From positions 124,001 to 188,000 of the forward strand of contig NZ_JRHC01000007.1 of assembly GCF_000949475.1 (NCBI RefSeq): 64,000 nucleotides of DNA. The letters are read 5' to 3'. Under the pieces are notes generated by a model that made no database searches, was not told the origin of the DNA, and was given only the letters and a program-made list of their open reading frames with translations. This DNA comes from Draconibacterium sediminis (lineage in GTDB: Bacteria; Bacteroidota; Bacteroidia; Bacteroidales; Prolixibacteraceae). Both the position numbers and the translations under genes were made by a program. The stretch's first letter is position 1, and each line of letters starts with the position of its first letter. This document shows positions 41,502-51,100 of the stretch, one piece after another.

Positions 41502-41951
41502 ATGGAAGAATTAAAGAACATAGCACCAAATTTGTCGAAAATGAAGAAGGAAAACCCTTTTGGGGCTCCGAAACATTATTTCGACGATTTTTCCGCACGC
41601 ATGCAAATGCAAATCGAAGCGGAAAAACATGTGGCCACCAACAAGGAATTTAAACTTATCACTCTTTTAAAGCCTGCACTTGGTCTTGCTGCCAGTTTTG
41701 CTATCATATTCATGCTGGTATATATACCATTAAAAACATTTATACCACAGGAACAGTTTATTGAAACAACGGTTTCAACAAACTTTTCCGATAAGCAAAT
41801 GCATTCTATCCTGGAGGAACTCGACGAAACATCATTCTTTACATTACTGGAAAACGATGATAACAACGAAACATTTAGCGACGAAGATTTGCTTGCATAC
41901 GTGAGCTCCAATTTTAATGCATACGAAATTTTTGAATATACAGAAGAGTAA
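41502..41951 (+). CDS. Putative membrane anti-sigma factor
   Basis: A 149-residue protein with a cytosolic N-terminal part of about 55 residues (including ENPFGAPKHYFDDFSARM), one transmembrane helix (about 58-78) and an acidic periplasmic tail. No zinc motif is present. Position directly after an ECF sigma gene and topology suggest an anti-sigma factor; the sequence alone does not prove it. It precedes the Spy-like gene by 5 bp. Confidence 0.6.
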   Translation: MEELKNIAPNLSKMKKENPFGAPKHYFDDFSARMQMQIEAEKHVATNKEFKLITLLKPALGLAASFAIIFMLVYIPLKTFIPQEQFIETTVSTNFSDKQMHSILEELDETSFFTLLENDDNNETFSDEDLLAYVSSNFNAYEIFEYTEE

Positions 41952-41956
41952 GAATT

Positions 41957-42427
41957 ATGAGACAACTAATTGCAATACTAACACTAGGATTGTTGATTTT
42001 TACCCAAACACAGGCAAATGCACAAAGAAATGACGATGAAGAAGACCGCTGGGAGCGTTACCGCACCGAAAAGGTAGCCTTCTTTACCACCAATCTTGAT
42101 TTTACACCGGAAGAAGCTCAAAAATTCTGGCCGGTATACAATCAGATGGAAAAAGAGATGGGTGAATTTCAGCAAAAACGCCACGAGCTGGAAGATAAGG
42201 TGAGAAATGTGGATGAAAACCTGTCGAACAAGGAGTTGATAAAACTAACGCGCGAACACGTAGCATTGGGGAAAACTGAAGCAGAAGTGCGGGAGAAATA
42301 CAATGAAAAATTTCTTGAAATTTTGCCACCATTAAAAGTGATAAAATTGTACAAAATGGAATACGAGTTCCGCATTTATATGTTCCGCAAATACCGCGAT
42401 AGAAACCGGGGAAACAACAATGACTAA
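41957..42427 (+). CDS. Spy/CpxP-like periplasmic protein
   Basis: A 156-residue protein. A signal peptide (LIAILTLGLLIFTQTQANAQ) is followed by an almost wholly helical, highly charged sequence with the LTxxQ-like motif DFTPEEAQKFWPVYNQME and many Arg/Glu residues. Spy-like proteins act as periplasmic chaperones or stress sensors. As the third gene of the sigma/anti-sigma unit it may feed back on sigma activity or be one of its outputs. A good terminator follows. Confidence 0.75.
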   Translation: MRQLIAILTLGLLIFTQTQANAQRNDDEEDRWERYRTEKVAFFTTNLDFTPEEAQKFWPVYNQMEKEMGEFQQKRHELEDKVRNVDENLSNKELIKLTREHVALGKTEAEVREKYNEKFLEILPPLKVIKLYKMEYEFRIYMFRKYRDRNRGNNND

Positions 42428-42433
42428 GCATAA

Positions 42434-42464
42434 AAAAAGACAGGCCAATAACCTGTCTTTTTCT
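42434..42464. terminator. Terminator of the ECF sigma operon
   Basis: Arms AAAGACAGG / CCTGTCTTT with a 7-nt loop are flanked by A and T tracts, so it can serve both the sigma operon and the leftward DUF4870 gene. Confidence 0.88.
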
Positions 42465-42482
42465 TTATAGCTTTTTTTTTGA

Positions 42483-42773
42483 TTATAATGCTCTAAACCA
42501 ATCCTGAAAATATTTCCCAATCCATGGTATTTCTTTCATTTCCCCGTTTATTGCTCCAAGCAAACTAATAATCCAGAAAACCAGTGTAACAACCCATCCG
42601 ATAGCAATAAGAGGAGGAATTAAAGATATAACTACCGAAAACAGCCAAATGCCTAACGTTTGCCTGATATAAAAACTTGCCAGCTCTTCTCTGTCATTCG
42701 AATTTACAATAAGCGCAATAATCCAACCCACCCAGAAGATGTGGGCTACAATTGCTTTTGTTTTTCCATCCAT
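42483..42773 (-). CDS. Small DUF4870-like membrane protein
   Basis: A 96-residue protein with three hydrophobic segments (about 5-24, 38-56 and 57-76). The pattern AIVAHIFWVGWIIALIVNSNDREELASFYIRQTLGIWLF resembles the short DUF4870/Tic20-like 'import component' proteins. The function is unknown. It is shorter and more divergent than the protein at 5662-6018. Confidence 0.7.
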   Translation of the reverse strand: MDGKTKAIVAHIFWVGWIIALIVNSNDREELASFYIRQTLGIWLFSVVISLIPPLIAIGWVVTLVFWIISLLGAINGEMKEIPWIGKYFQDWFRAL

Positions 42774-42866
42774 ATTATTTGAGTTTAAAAAGTGTAACGA
42801 AATGTAGGGATTTCTTTTCGTAAATAAACAAAATAGTTGAATGAAGTTTTTTCGTAATCCCGGTTT

Positions 42867-44414
42867 TTAATCCTCGTCCACTCCTTTATACTCTGATCTC
42901 CAGGTATTCATTAACTCATTTGGGGTTCGCTCGTCAGTTGGGTAATTCGGACTGTACAATAAAGTCTCCGATCTCTGAACCAGCTTTCCATTCTTTACAA
43001 ATCCTTCTCCCCTTTCACTTAGATGATCAACCATCTTTTGGCGCCAGTTTTCTGTTATTTCCAAATTTGAGGAAGAAAGGTCGAATTGTTCTCCCGGATC
43101 AGTTTTCAGGTTAAAAAGCTGCTCTTTTCCGGTTCTGAAAAACCAGATATATTTCCAGGCACCATCAGTTAAAGCACACCAGTAGTTCTCTTCACTGTAG
43201 GTTGTTGCATGTTCCAAATCGATGTAATTTCTCCATGCATTATGCGGATTTTTTATCAACTGGAGAACGGAAAGGCCATCCATATCGTCGGGAATTTCTG
43301 CTCCGGCTGCATCTAAAAATGTTGGGAGAAAATCGCGCAGTTCGGTAACCTGTTCCAATTTTGTTCCGGGCGCTGATTTACTTTTGAGAGATTCAGGCCA
43401 TTTTATAATAAAGGGAATATTGGACGAACCTTCGTAAGCATAGGTTTTGCGCCAGTGGTAATGGTCGCCCAACATGTCGCCATGGTCGGATGTAAAACAA
43501 ATAAGCGTGTTTTCGTATATCCCTTTATCTTTTAGCGTTTGAATGATCTTTCCAACCATCTCGTCAATAAAGGTGATGCTCGCATAATAATGTCGTCGGC
43601 TTTCAATGGCATGATCAACTCCAAAATCTCCAAAAGCGGCGTCTTTTCCACCTTCCAAACCTTCGTATTGTTCGTCCCACTCACCTGTATACGGTGTCGG
43701 AATCTGAACATCTTTATACAAATCGAGAAAACGTTGTGGCGGGTCGTACGGACTATGTGGACGAGCAAATGATACTTTTAGAAAAAGTGGTTTATCCTGA
43801 TTGTAATTTTCGATTAATTCAACAGCGGTTTGGCCGGTCCAGTATGTAGGGTGTAATTTTTCGTCGAGCTGATAAACTCCTGAACGGTGTTCATTCCAAC
43901 CTATTCCCGTTTTATCGGGATCTTCGCCGGGGGCCTGCAGTTTAAACCAATCGCGATAATCACTAACAAAACCATCCTGTTCAACACGGCCACTTTCATC
44001 AACCAGCGTTCCGTGAAATCCGTGCAAAGCTTTTTGCGGAAACCAGTGCATCTTACCAATTCCAAACGTGTAATAACCGGCTTCGCGCAACATACGTGGC
44101 ATTTCGTATTTATACTTGCGGGCTACACGGCCATAACCTAACATACCGTGGTGCCAGGGCGACAAACCAGTAAGCAAACCCGCCCGTGCCGGTGTACAAC
44201 TGGGCACCGATGAATAGGCGTTTACAAAGGTAGCACCTGCTTCAGCAAGCCTATCAATATTGGGTGATATTACGGCAGCATTGCCCATGCAGCCCAGTGC
44301 ATCGGCGCGTTGCTGATCGGTAATAATAAAAATAATGTTGGGTTGTGTTCCTTTTTCAGCAGCATTGAGTGCCGCTACCATTACCAAAAAGGCAATTACA
44401 AATAGATGTTTCAT
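42867..44414 (-). CDS. Secreted sulfatase (S1 family)
   Basis: A 515-residue protein with a signal peptide (LFVIAFLVMVAALNAA). The formylglycine motif is CTPAR (Cys73, in SVPSCTPARAGLLTGLSPWHHG); the metal-binding TDQQRAD (residues 32-38) and FTSDHGDMLGDH complete the site. It hydrolyses sulfate esters, probably of polysaccharides or small aryl or choline-type sulfates. It needs an FGly-generating or anaerobic maturase not seen here. No SusC/D genes adjoin. Two perfect inverted repeats lie just upstream of its start codon. Confidence 0.88.
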   Translation of the reverse strand: MKHLFVIAFLVMVAALNAAEKGTQPNIIFIITDQQRADALGCMGNAAVISPNIDRLAEAGATFVNAYSSVPSCTPARAGLLTGLSPWHHGMLGYGRVARKYKYEMPRMLREAGYYTFGIGKMHWFPQKALHGFHGTLVDESGRVEQDGFVSDYRDWFKLQAPGEDPDKTGIGWNEHRSGVYQLDEKLHPTYWTGQTAVELIENYNQDKPLFLKVSFARPHSPYDPPQRFLDLYKDVQIPTPYTGEWDEQYEGLEGGKDAAFGDFGVDHAIESRRHYYASITFIDEMVGKIIQTLKDKGIYENTLICFTSDHGDMLGDHYHWRKTYAYEGSSNIPFIIKWPESLKSKSAPGTKLEQVTELRDFLPTFLDAAGAEIPDDMDGLSVLQLIKNPHNAWRNYIDLEHATTYSEENYWCALTDGAWKYIWFFRTGKEQLFNLKTDPGEQFDLSSSNLEITENWRQKMVDHLSERGEGFVKNGKLVQRSETLLYSPNYPTDERTPNELMNTWRSEYKGVDED

Positions 44415-44416
44415 AG

Positions 44417-44455
44417 ATTAGATTTATACTACAAATCTAATCATGAAATTTCATC
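44417..44455. promoter_or_regulatory. Operator-like palindromes upstream of the sulfatase
   Basis: A perfect 10-bp inverted repeat GATTAGATTT / AAATCTAATC with a 7-nt spacer (44417-44443) is followed at once by the palindrome ATGAAATTTCAT (44444-44455). The first arm starts 2 bp from the sulfatase ATG. Confidence 0.5.
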
Positions 44456-44466
44456 TATCAAGACAA

Positions 44467-44487
44467 CTTTGTAAAATATTTACAAAG
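44467..44487 (-). terminator. AT-rich hairpin after ribBA
   Basis: CTTTGTAAA / TTTACAAAG with a 3-nt loop lies 6 bp downstream of the ribBA stop codon. It lacks a clean U tract, so termination is uncertain; it could also belong to the sulfatase regulatory region. Confidence 0.4.
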
Positions 44488-44493
44488 TGCAAA

Positions 44494-45720
44494 TTATCTA
44501 TCGTAGTTAAATTTTCGAAGGTGATGCCCCATTCGGTCGCGTTTGGTTTTCATGTAACGCTGATTATGCTCGTTTGGAGCAATTTCTATGGGTACAATTT
44601 CGGTAACTTCCAAACCATAACCTTCTAAACCAACACGTTTTACCGGATTATTGGTTAGCAAACGCATTTTGGTAACACCAAGATTACATAAAATTTGCGC
44701 TCCCACGCCATAATCACGTTCGTCGGCTTTAAATCCAAGATGAAGATTGGCTTCAACGGTATCCATTCCCTGGTCCTGAAGCTTGTAAGCAGCAATTTTA
44801 TTGAGTAGCCCAATGCCTCGTCCTTCCTGCATCATGTAAACGATAACACCTTTTCCGGCTTTTTCTATCATTTCCATCGAGCTATGCAGCTGATCGCCAC
44901 ATTCGCAACGCATGGATCCAAATATATCGCCGGTCATACATGAAGAGTGCACGCGAACCATAATAGGCTCGTTTGGCTCCCACTCGCCTTTTATCAAAGC
45001 AACATGTTCGGCACCATTCGATTTCTGACGGAAAGGAACGATTCTGAAATCGCCGTAATCGGTTGGTAAAGCCACTTCTTCACCTCTTTCAATCAGACTT
45101 TCGCTCTGGAACAGGAAAGAAATCAGATCTTTTATGGTAATCAGCTTCAGCTTATGTTTTTGAGCAAACTCATACAATTGTGGCAAACGGGCCATTGTTC
45201 CGTCGTCGTTCATAATTTCAACCAGCACACCCGAAGGTTTTAAACCGGCTAAACGAGCAAGGTCAACAGCAGCCTCGGTGTGTCCGGTACGGCGCAACAC
45301 CCCACGTTCCATAGCTTTTAAAGGAAAAATATGCCCCGGTCGGCCCAATTGTTCCGGTCGGGTTTTTTTATCAACCAGCATTTTAATGGTAATTGCCCGG
45401 TCGGCAGCAGAAATTCCCGTAGTTACTTCTGGATGAATTGCATCAACCGAAACGGTAAAAGCCGTTTCATTGGCCGAAGTGTTTTTACCCACCATCAATT
45501 CCAGCTCCAGTTCCTTGCAACGGTCCTCTGTTAATGCTACGCAAATAAGGCCGCGAGCCTGCGAAGCCATAAAATTTACGATTTCAGTGGTGATCAATTC
45601 CGAGGCGACAATTAAATCACCTTCGTTCTCTCTATCTTCATCATCAACAACAATTACCATTTCACCTCTCTGTATAGCAGCTATGGCTTCAGGAATTGTG
45701 TTAAGCTTAATATCTGTCAT
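44494..45720 (-). CDS. ribBA: Bifunctional DHBP synthase / GTP cyclohydrolase II
   Basis: A 408-residue riboflavin-biosynthesis enzyme. The RibB half (1-205) has [19 protein letters not shown] and [17 protein letters not shown]. The RibA half (from about 208) has [21 protein letters not shown], with the three zinc cysteines, and [21 protein letters not shown]. The first half makes the four-carbon precursor from ribulose 5-phosphate, the second opens GTP. A TAATTTTG box lies about 22 nt upstream (45742-45749). No FMN riboswitch fits in the short leader. Confidence 0.94.
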   Translation of the reverse strand: MTDIKLNTIPEAIAAIQRGEMVIVVDDEDRENEGDLIVASELITTEIVNFMASQARGLICVALTEDRCKELELELMVGKNTSANETAFTVSVDAIHPEVTTGISAADRAITIKMLVDKKTRPEQLGRPGHIFPLKAMERGVLRRTGHTEAAVDLARLAGLKPSGVLVEIMNDDGTMARLPQLYEFAQKHKLKLITIKDLISFLFQSESLIERGEEVALPTDYGDFRIVPFRQKSNGAEHVALIKGEWEPNEPIMVRVHSSCMTGDIFGSMRCECGDQLHSSMEMIEKAGKGVIVYMMQEGRGIGLLNKIAAYKLQDQGMDTVEANLHLGFKADERDYGVGAQILCNLGVTKMRLLTNNPVKRVGLEGYGLEVTEIVPIEIAPNEHNQRYMKTKRDRMGHHLRKFNYDR

Positions 45721-45741
45721 ATCTGTCCTTTAAATCAGCCG

Positions 45742-45749
45742 CAAAATTA
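45742..45749 (-). promoter_or_regulatory. -7 element for ribBA
   Basis: CAAAATTA on the plus strand reads TAATTTTG toward ribBA; the implied leader is only about 15 nt. Confidence 0.5.
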
Positions 45750-45813
45750 CAAAGTTTTCTGAAACGGTTTCATGACTTTTTGATATCATTTGCGTGAAAT
45801 AACATTAACTACA

Positions 45814-48174
45814 CTAAGGATTAACCACAAGAAAACGTTTTGTGAGAATATTTCCAAGATTATCGCTTACGCTAAGGGTGTGCCATCCCGGCTCCGGCCG
45901 AAGCTCAAACTGATGAATATTTTTTGTAATTCCCAGAAAATCATCGTCCAGATACCAGTAAACATCAACATTAGTTAAACGGTGTGCCAGCTCAACAATT
46001 AACTTACCTTTGGTTCCATCCAGTTCTACCGGAATAAAAATCCGGTTCCATTCTCTCGGATAAATAAAATCAAGTTGCTGTTGATTTTCTGTACAACCGG
46101 GCATTAGCGGGGGCAAAGTTGCATAAAGTACATTCTCTCGTTTGTAATAATATTCCATTGATGGCGGGAGGACAAACCAGTTTTTGTGCACCATTTTTGA
46201 TACCGGATAACAATTGGCGTTTACCCGGTGTGTTTGCTCTGCATTTAAATGAATACGCTGATGCCTCCGGCAAACACCAATTTTATTTCCTTGTGGAACA
46301 AGTATAGTCTTTCTATTTTCACAGTTTTCTCCGGGTAAGAAGCCACTTTCGCTGCAAACTTCAATGCTGTCCATTTCGTCAACAGGAGTCTCAAACCAGC
46401 TGGCATCGGGTAAAGTTGAAAACACATCAAACATTACCGGAGCGGCAGCCGACACGCCTGTTAATCCGGCCCGCCCTTCTCCATCGGCATTTCCGCACCA
46501 CACAGCAACCACATATTTTGATGTAATACCAACTGCCCAGGCGTCACGAAATCCAAAACTGGTACCTGTTTTCCATGCAATTCTTTTCGAATGAGCAAAC
46601 CGCTCCCAGCCACTTTCAGTCTCGGGCCGCGTTACTTCTAAAAGAGCCTTAAACGTTGAATATATTGATGCTGACCGAACAACCGGTTGTTTCAATTCTG
46701 ATCCTTGCTCTGCATTTTCATTTTCATGCCAAATTAAAGGGGTAAAAGGCATTGAAAGATATAAACCGTCCTGGTTATTGTAAGTATCTAAAATTGTTGC
46801 TAAAGAGGCATACATTCCGGCAAGGTCCCAAAGTTTTACTTCAGCACCCCCCAAAATCAGTGATAGTCCGTAATAATCGGAGGACTGATACAAGGTTGAC
46901 ATTCCGGTTTGTTTCAAAAAGGAATAAAAAGGTGCTACGCCAAATTCGCGTAATAAATGCACGGCAGGAATGTTTAACGACCGTGCTAAAGCTTCTTCTG
47001 CAGGCACTGCTCCATTGTATTGCCGATCGAAATTCATAGGGGTAAAACCGCCAAAACGTATCGGGATATCAGGTACCAACATGCCTGGCAAGAGCATGCC
47101 ATCGTCCATCATTTTACAATACAAAAACGGCTTCAGAATACTACCTGTACTTCTGGGTGATTGTATAACATCTACAAAATTTCCGTGATCCAAACTATCA
47201 ATGGAAAAAGTATTTCCCACATAAGCCAGTACTTTTTTTGATGGTATTTCAGCCACCAAAACAGCCATATTGTTTATGTAGTTGGCTTTTAAACGCCTCT
47301 GGTGTTTTCGCACAACCTGTTTGGCCCGGTTTTGAATTACGCTATTAATGGTTGAACGTGTTCGCTGTCCCTTTCTTTCTTCATTCATCATTTCCGTAAA
47401 ATGATAAGCCGGATTTGGCAAAGCATTTACTTTTTCAGGCAAAGATTCAGAAATTGCCAATTCGAAGGTCATACTGTCGATTTTTCCGACTTCCAGTAGT
47501 TTTTCTAAAAGGCGATCACGCTTCTGCTTCAGTTTATCGTCGAGCCGGCCGGGATAAATTAGCGAAGGAGCATTGGGAAGCACTGCTAAAGTGGCCGATT
47601 CGGCCCAGGATAATTGTTCGCTATCGCGGGCAAAATATCGCCACGATGCCGCTTCAATACCAACAACGTTTCCGCCAAAAGGTGCATGTGATGCATAGAG
47701 TTTCAGAATTTCGGCTTTTGAATAACGCAGCTCGATGTGTAAAGCCCAAAAAACTTCAATCAATTTATTTTTCAGGCTTCGTTTTCTATTTCCACGTGCC
47801 AGTCTGCTCACCTGCATGGTAATGGTACTACCACCACTTACCACTTCACGGGCTTTTATATTTTGAACCATCGCACGTACTATCGATGCCAGATTTACAC
47901 CGGGATGATGATAAAAATGCTTGTCCTCAAACTGTAATACACAAACTTCATACTTATACGGAATACTATCGTTAGCAGGGAAACGCCACTGTTCGTCATC
48001 CGAAATTCGTGCCCCCAATAAATCGCCATTGCTGCTTTCTACAACCGTTGAATAGGAAGTTGTAAACAACGGGCTTGGTATAAAAAGGCCACCAAGCAAG
48101 AAAAGGACAAGTATTGATAAAAATCCAATACTTCCCCATTTCCAAAACCGTCTGTTTTTCAGAATCTTTACCAA
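45814..48174 (-). CDS. pbpC: Penicillin-binding protein 1C
   Basis: A 786-residue class A PBP. One N-terminal membrane helix (about 15-33), a glycosyltransferase domain (QFEDKHFYHHPGVN, GGSTITMQVSRLARG), a transpeptidase domain (Ser-x-x-Lys in RSTGSILKPFLYC; KTGTSFGFRDAWAVG) and a C-terminal BiPBP_C domain (from about 690) are in the usual order. PbpC is usually non-essential and linked to an alpha-2-macroglobulin gene, as here (12 bp gap). The products lie in the periplasm. Confidence 0.94.
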   Translation of the reverse strand: MVKILKNRRFWKWGSIGFLSILVLFLLGGLFIPSPLFTTSYSTVVESSNGDLLGARISDDEQWRFPANDSIPYKYEVCVLQFEDKHFYHHPGVNLASIVRAMVQNIKAREVVSGGSTITMQVSRLARGNRKRSLKNKLIEVFWALHIELRYSKAEILKLYASHAPFGGNVVGIEAASWRYFARDSEQLSWAESATLAVLPNAPSLIYPGRLDDKLKQKRDRLLEKLLEVGKIDSMTFELAISESLPEKVNALPNPAYHFTEMMNEERKGQRTRSTINSVIQNRAKQVVRKHQRRLKANYINNMAVLVAEIPSKKVLAYVGNTFSIDSLDHGNFVDVIQSPRSTGSILKPFLYCKMMDDGMLLPGMLVPDIPIRFGGFTPMNFDRQYNGAVPAEEALARSLNIPAVHLLREFGVAPFYSFLKQTGMSTLYQSSDYYGLSLILGGAEVKLWDLAGMYASLATILDTYNNQDGLYLSMPFTPLIWHENENAEQGSELKQPVVRSASIYSTFKALLEVTRPETESGWERFAHSKRIAWKTGTSFGFRDAWAVGITSKYVVAVWCGNADGEGRAGLTGVSAAAPVMFDVFSTLPDASWFETPVDEMDSIEVCSESGFLPGENCENRKTILVPQGNKIGVCRRHQRIHLNAEQTHRVNANCYPVSKMVHKNWFVLPPSMEYYYKRENVLYATLPPLMPGCTENQQQLDFIYPREWNRIFIPVELDGTKGKLIVELAHRLTNVDVYWYLDDDFLGITKNIHQFELRPEPGWHTLSVSDNLGNILTKRFLVVNP

Positions 48175-48186
48175 AGCACTGAACTA

Positions 48187-51100
48187 TTATTTTACAACAA
48201 CCATTCTACCGGCTTTTCTTGCGTTTACTGAATTATCATACATGGCCTCGCAACTTACCGGAGGTTGATAAAACTGACCTTTGTAGGCCGCATTTAAATA
48301 GAATACAAAAGATTTCTGCTCATTCATATCCAGGTCAAAATAGGTGTAAATCCGGTCATCGCGAATATCCTGGTACTCAAAATTCGATTCCTCTCCCGGA
48401 ACATCACCAATGCGTTTATTCAGAATTTCCCACCCCGATGGTATTAACGTTGACAATACCATTTCTTCATAATCAACACGTTTACCCGGATGTTTTACGG
48501 TAACTTCCATTCTGAAATCACTACCCTGCTCAATGCTTTCGGGATTAATTTCCTTGTTTGCACTATCCAGGTACTTCACATTCATCACCAGATTCGCTGA
48601 AGAAGAAACAGAATCGATACCCGACGGAACTCCTTTTGCCACAACTCTTACATAAGTTGCACTACTTCCTTTGTTCTCATATTCAACATTAACTTTATCC
48701 GCAGTACCATTCTCCACCGGAATTTTAACTACCGGTATTTTTGTGCGCAATTGATGCTTCTTACCATTTAGCGTAAGTTCGAATGCGGTTTCGTTACCAT
48801 CGGTATAAAATTCTTCCGAAAAGCGCGCTGCCGCGTATAAACACCATGCAGCCGTTTGTGTACTCAGCCAGTCACGGCTGTTCAACTCATCAGATATCGA
48901 CTTTAACATTTCGAAAGCATTTTCCTGATCCTTAAGCAAGGTTAATGCATCAAGCAGCATGGCTTTGTCGCGTAACGACGATCCGAAAGTTCCTCCAAAC
49001 TCGATATAATCTTTTACTTCGGTTGTTAAGTTAGCAACCAGTTGCTCTGCGGCATCCTTTTTTCCTGCCAAAATATAAGCCGAAGCCAAACGCCAGCTAA
49101 CATCTGAGGCTTTACTGCCTTTTTCGCGCAAACGGTTCATCGCCCCCATGTCAGGATTTCCGGCCAAAGCTAAAGTATACAAACGATACGCTTGTGTTAA
49201 GTCGTAGTTTCGTAATTGCGAATAATGCGCGAAATATTGATTTCCTTTCCAGTTTCTGGCCTCCGATTGCTGATAGCGCAGCCATTTATCTTTTAAGCCA
49301 AATGGAAGTGAATAACCGGCCTTTTCGGCCATAAGAATAAAGTGCCCGACGTAATTTGTTGCCCAGCTGTTTACGTAAGCCGATCCGGGCCAGTAGCTAA
49401 ATCCGCCACTACCTAATTGGAACGACTGCAATTTTACAAGCGCCTTACGCACATTGTCCTCTATCGCCAGTTTCTGGTCGGCGGTTAAATCGGTTAATTG
49501 TCCCAGGAACAATTGCGGGAAAACCGAAGAAGTAACCTGCTCTACACAACCGTGAGGATATTGTATCAGATAATCCAAATGTTTTGACAGGTTCAATGGA
49601 GGGAATCCTGAAATTTCAATCCAGGCTTCATTTGTTCCCGGCGTTCCGGGCGACTGCAAATTACAAGTCCAGCTTTGGTTACCGGGAACCAGTTTTGCAT
49701 CTTGTTTCACAACCTCTAAATTCGGATTCCGCACGTCAACCTCCACCTCATAAGTGGCGCGTTCGTTGCCCGATTTTGCTTCAACAACAATTTTCCCAAC
49801 GCCAATATCGTCCTTTACCTTTAATTTAAAGAAGGTCATTTTATCACCAATTTCAGTAAACTGAATGGAGTTCTCTTTCTCGCCTACAAGCTCAAACAGC
49901 TCATTTGTTTTTACTGAAACTGAAACATTTTTCACATGATCTTTCATGGCAAATACATCAACAGGAAGATCAAATGTTTCTAATGGCGCCAACATTCGGG
50001 GAACCGTGGCCAGCAACATCAATCCTTTACGCACCGGCACCAAAACTTCTTCGGCACCATATGCGCCCTGGTTTCCGGCCACAACCATCATCCGAACCGC
50101 ACCAACATAATTTGGCATTTTAAATTCATGCTTTTGGGTTTTTCCTGCCTCAAGCGTAAAAGGCCCGGCAAACTGCACTACCGGTTTAAAACGGTTGGCT
50201 TCCTTTTTATCTGTCTCTACCAAACTGCCATCGCCACCAACAGCAAAGGCTTTTTCAAGACGCGCACCATACGCTCCAACCACATAATCGTACATATCCC
50301 AGGTTTTAACGCCCAATGCTTCACGCTGATAAAACGAGTAGTGCGGATTTGGGGTTTTATAATTGGTTAAGCCCAACAATCCTTCATCGACAATGGCCAG
50401 TGTGTAAGTCATTTTTTTGCCGGCTTTTTCCGACACTTCCACTGTATAATTTGTTTCCGGTTCAATTTCCTTACTGGTTTTAATCTGTGGCTGAAGAATG
50501 GTTTCCGGGTCTTCAACTTTAACCGGAATTATACCGTAAAGCCTTAAAGGAGCATCATTTCCCGTGCTTTCATAAGCCTGAATCAAACTTACATTCACAT
50601 AAAAATTGGGTGCCATCTTTTTATTGGCTTTTAGCGTAAAACGTGTTTCCTTATCGGTCGTTTCTACCCAAAACATATCAATTACTTCGGTTCCGTTTTC
50701 AAGACTTACCAATGCTTTCCCGGCTTTCGACGATGGAATAATTACTTCAATATCATCGCCAACATTGTATTTTTCTTTGTCGGTACGAACACTAAGCATA
50801 GTAGCCCCCTGCTCCATACCATCAGAACGCCAGCTTCCCCATCTCGACATGTAGAAAGTTATTCCGGTAGCATGCCCCGAAGTTTTGTCTTTCACCCACA
50901 AAAAGTACCGGCCGTTATCTTGCCAGTTGTTGTATTTTACATTGAGTTTAATTTTTGATTTATGTTTGGCATCCGGAATATTCCAGTTACTCACCGGCTG
51001 ATAATACCTGCCTGAGACGTAATGCGCCAGATTCTCAGAACCCGACTCCCACCACCAGCGCCAGTTGATTTTATATAGTCTTACTTCGAGATCATCACCT

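Noticed and set aside
45721-45813. FMN riboswitch upstream of ribBA
   Set aside because: The leader from the predicted promoter is about 15 nt, and none of the conserved RFN segments is visible in the 93-bp spacer.
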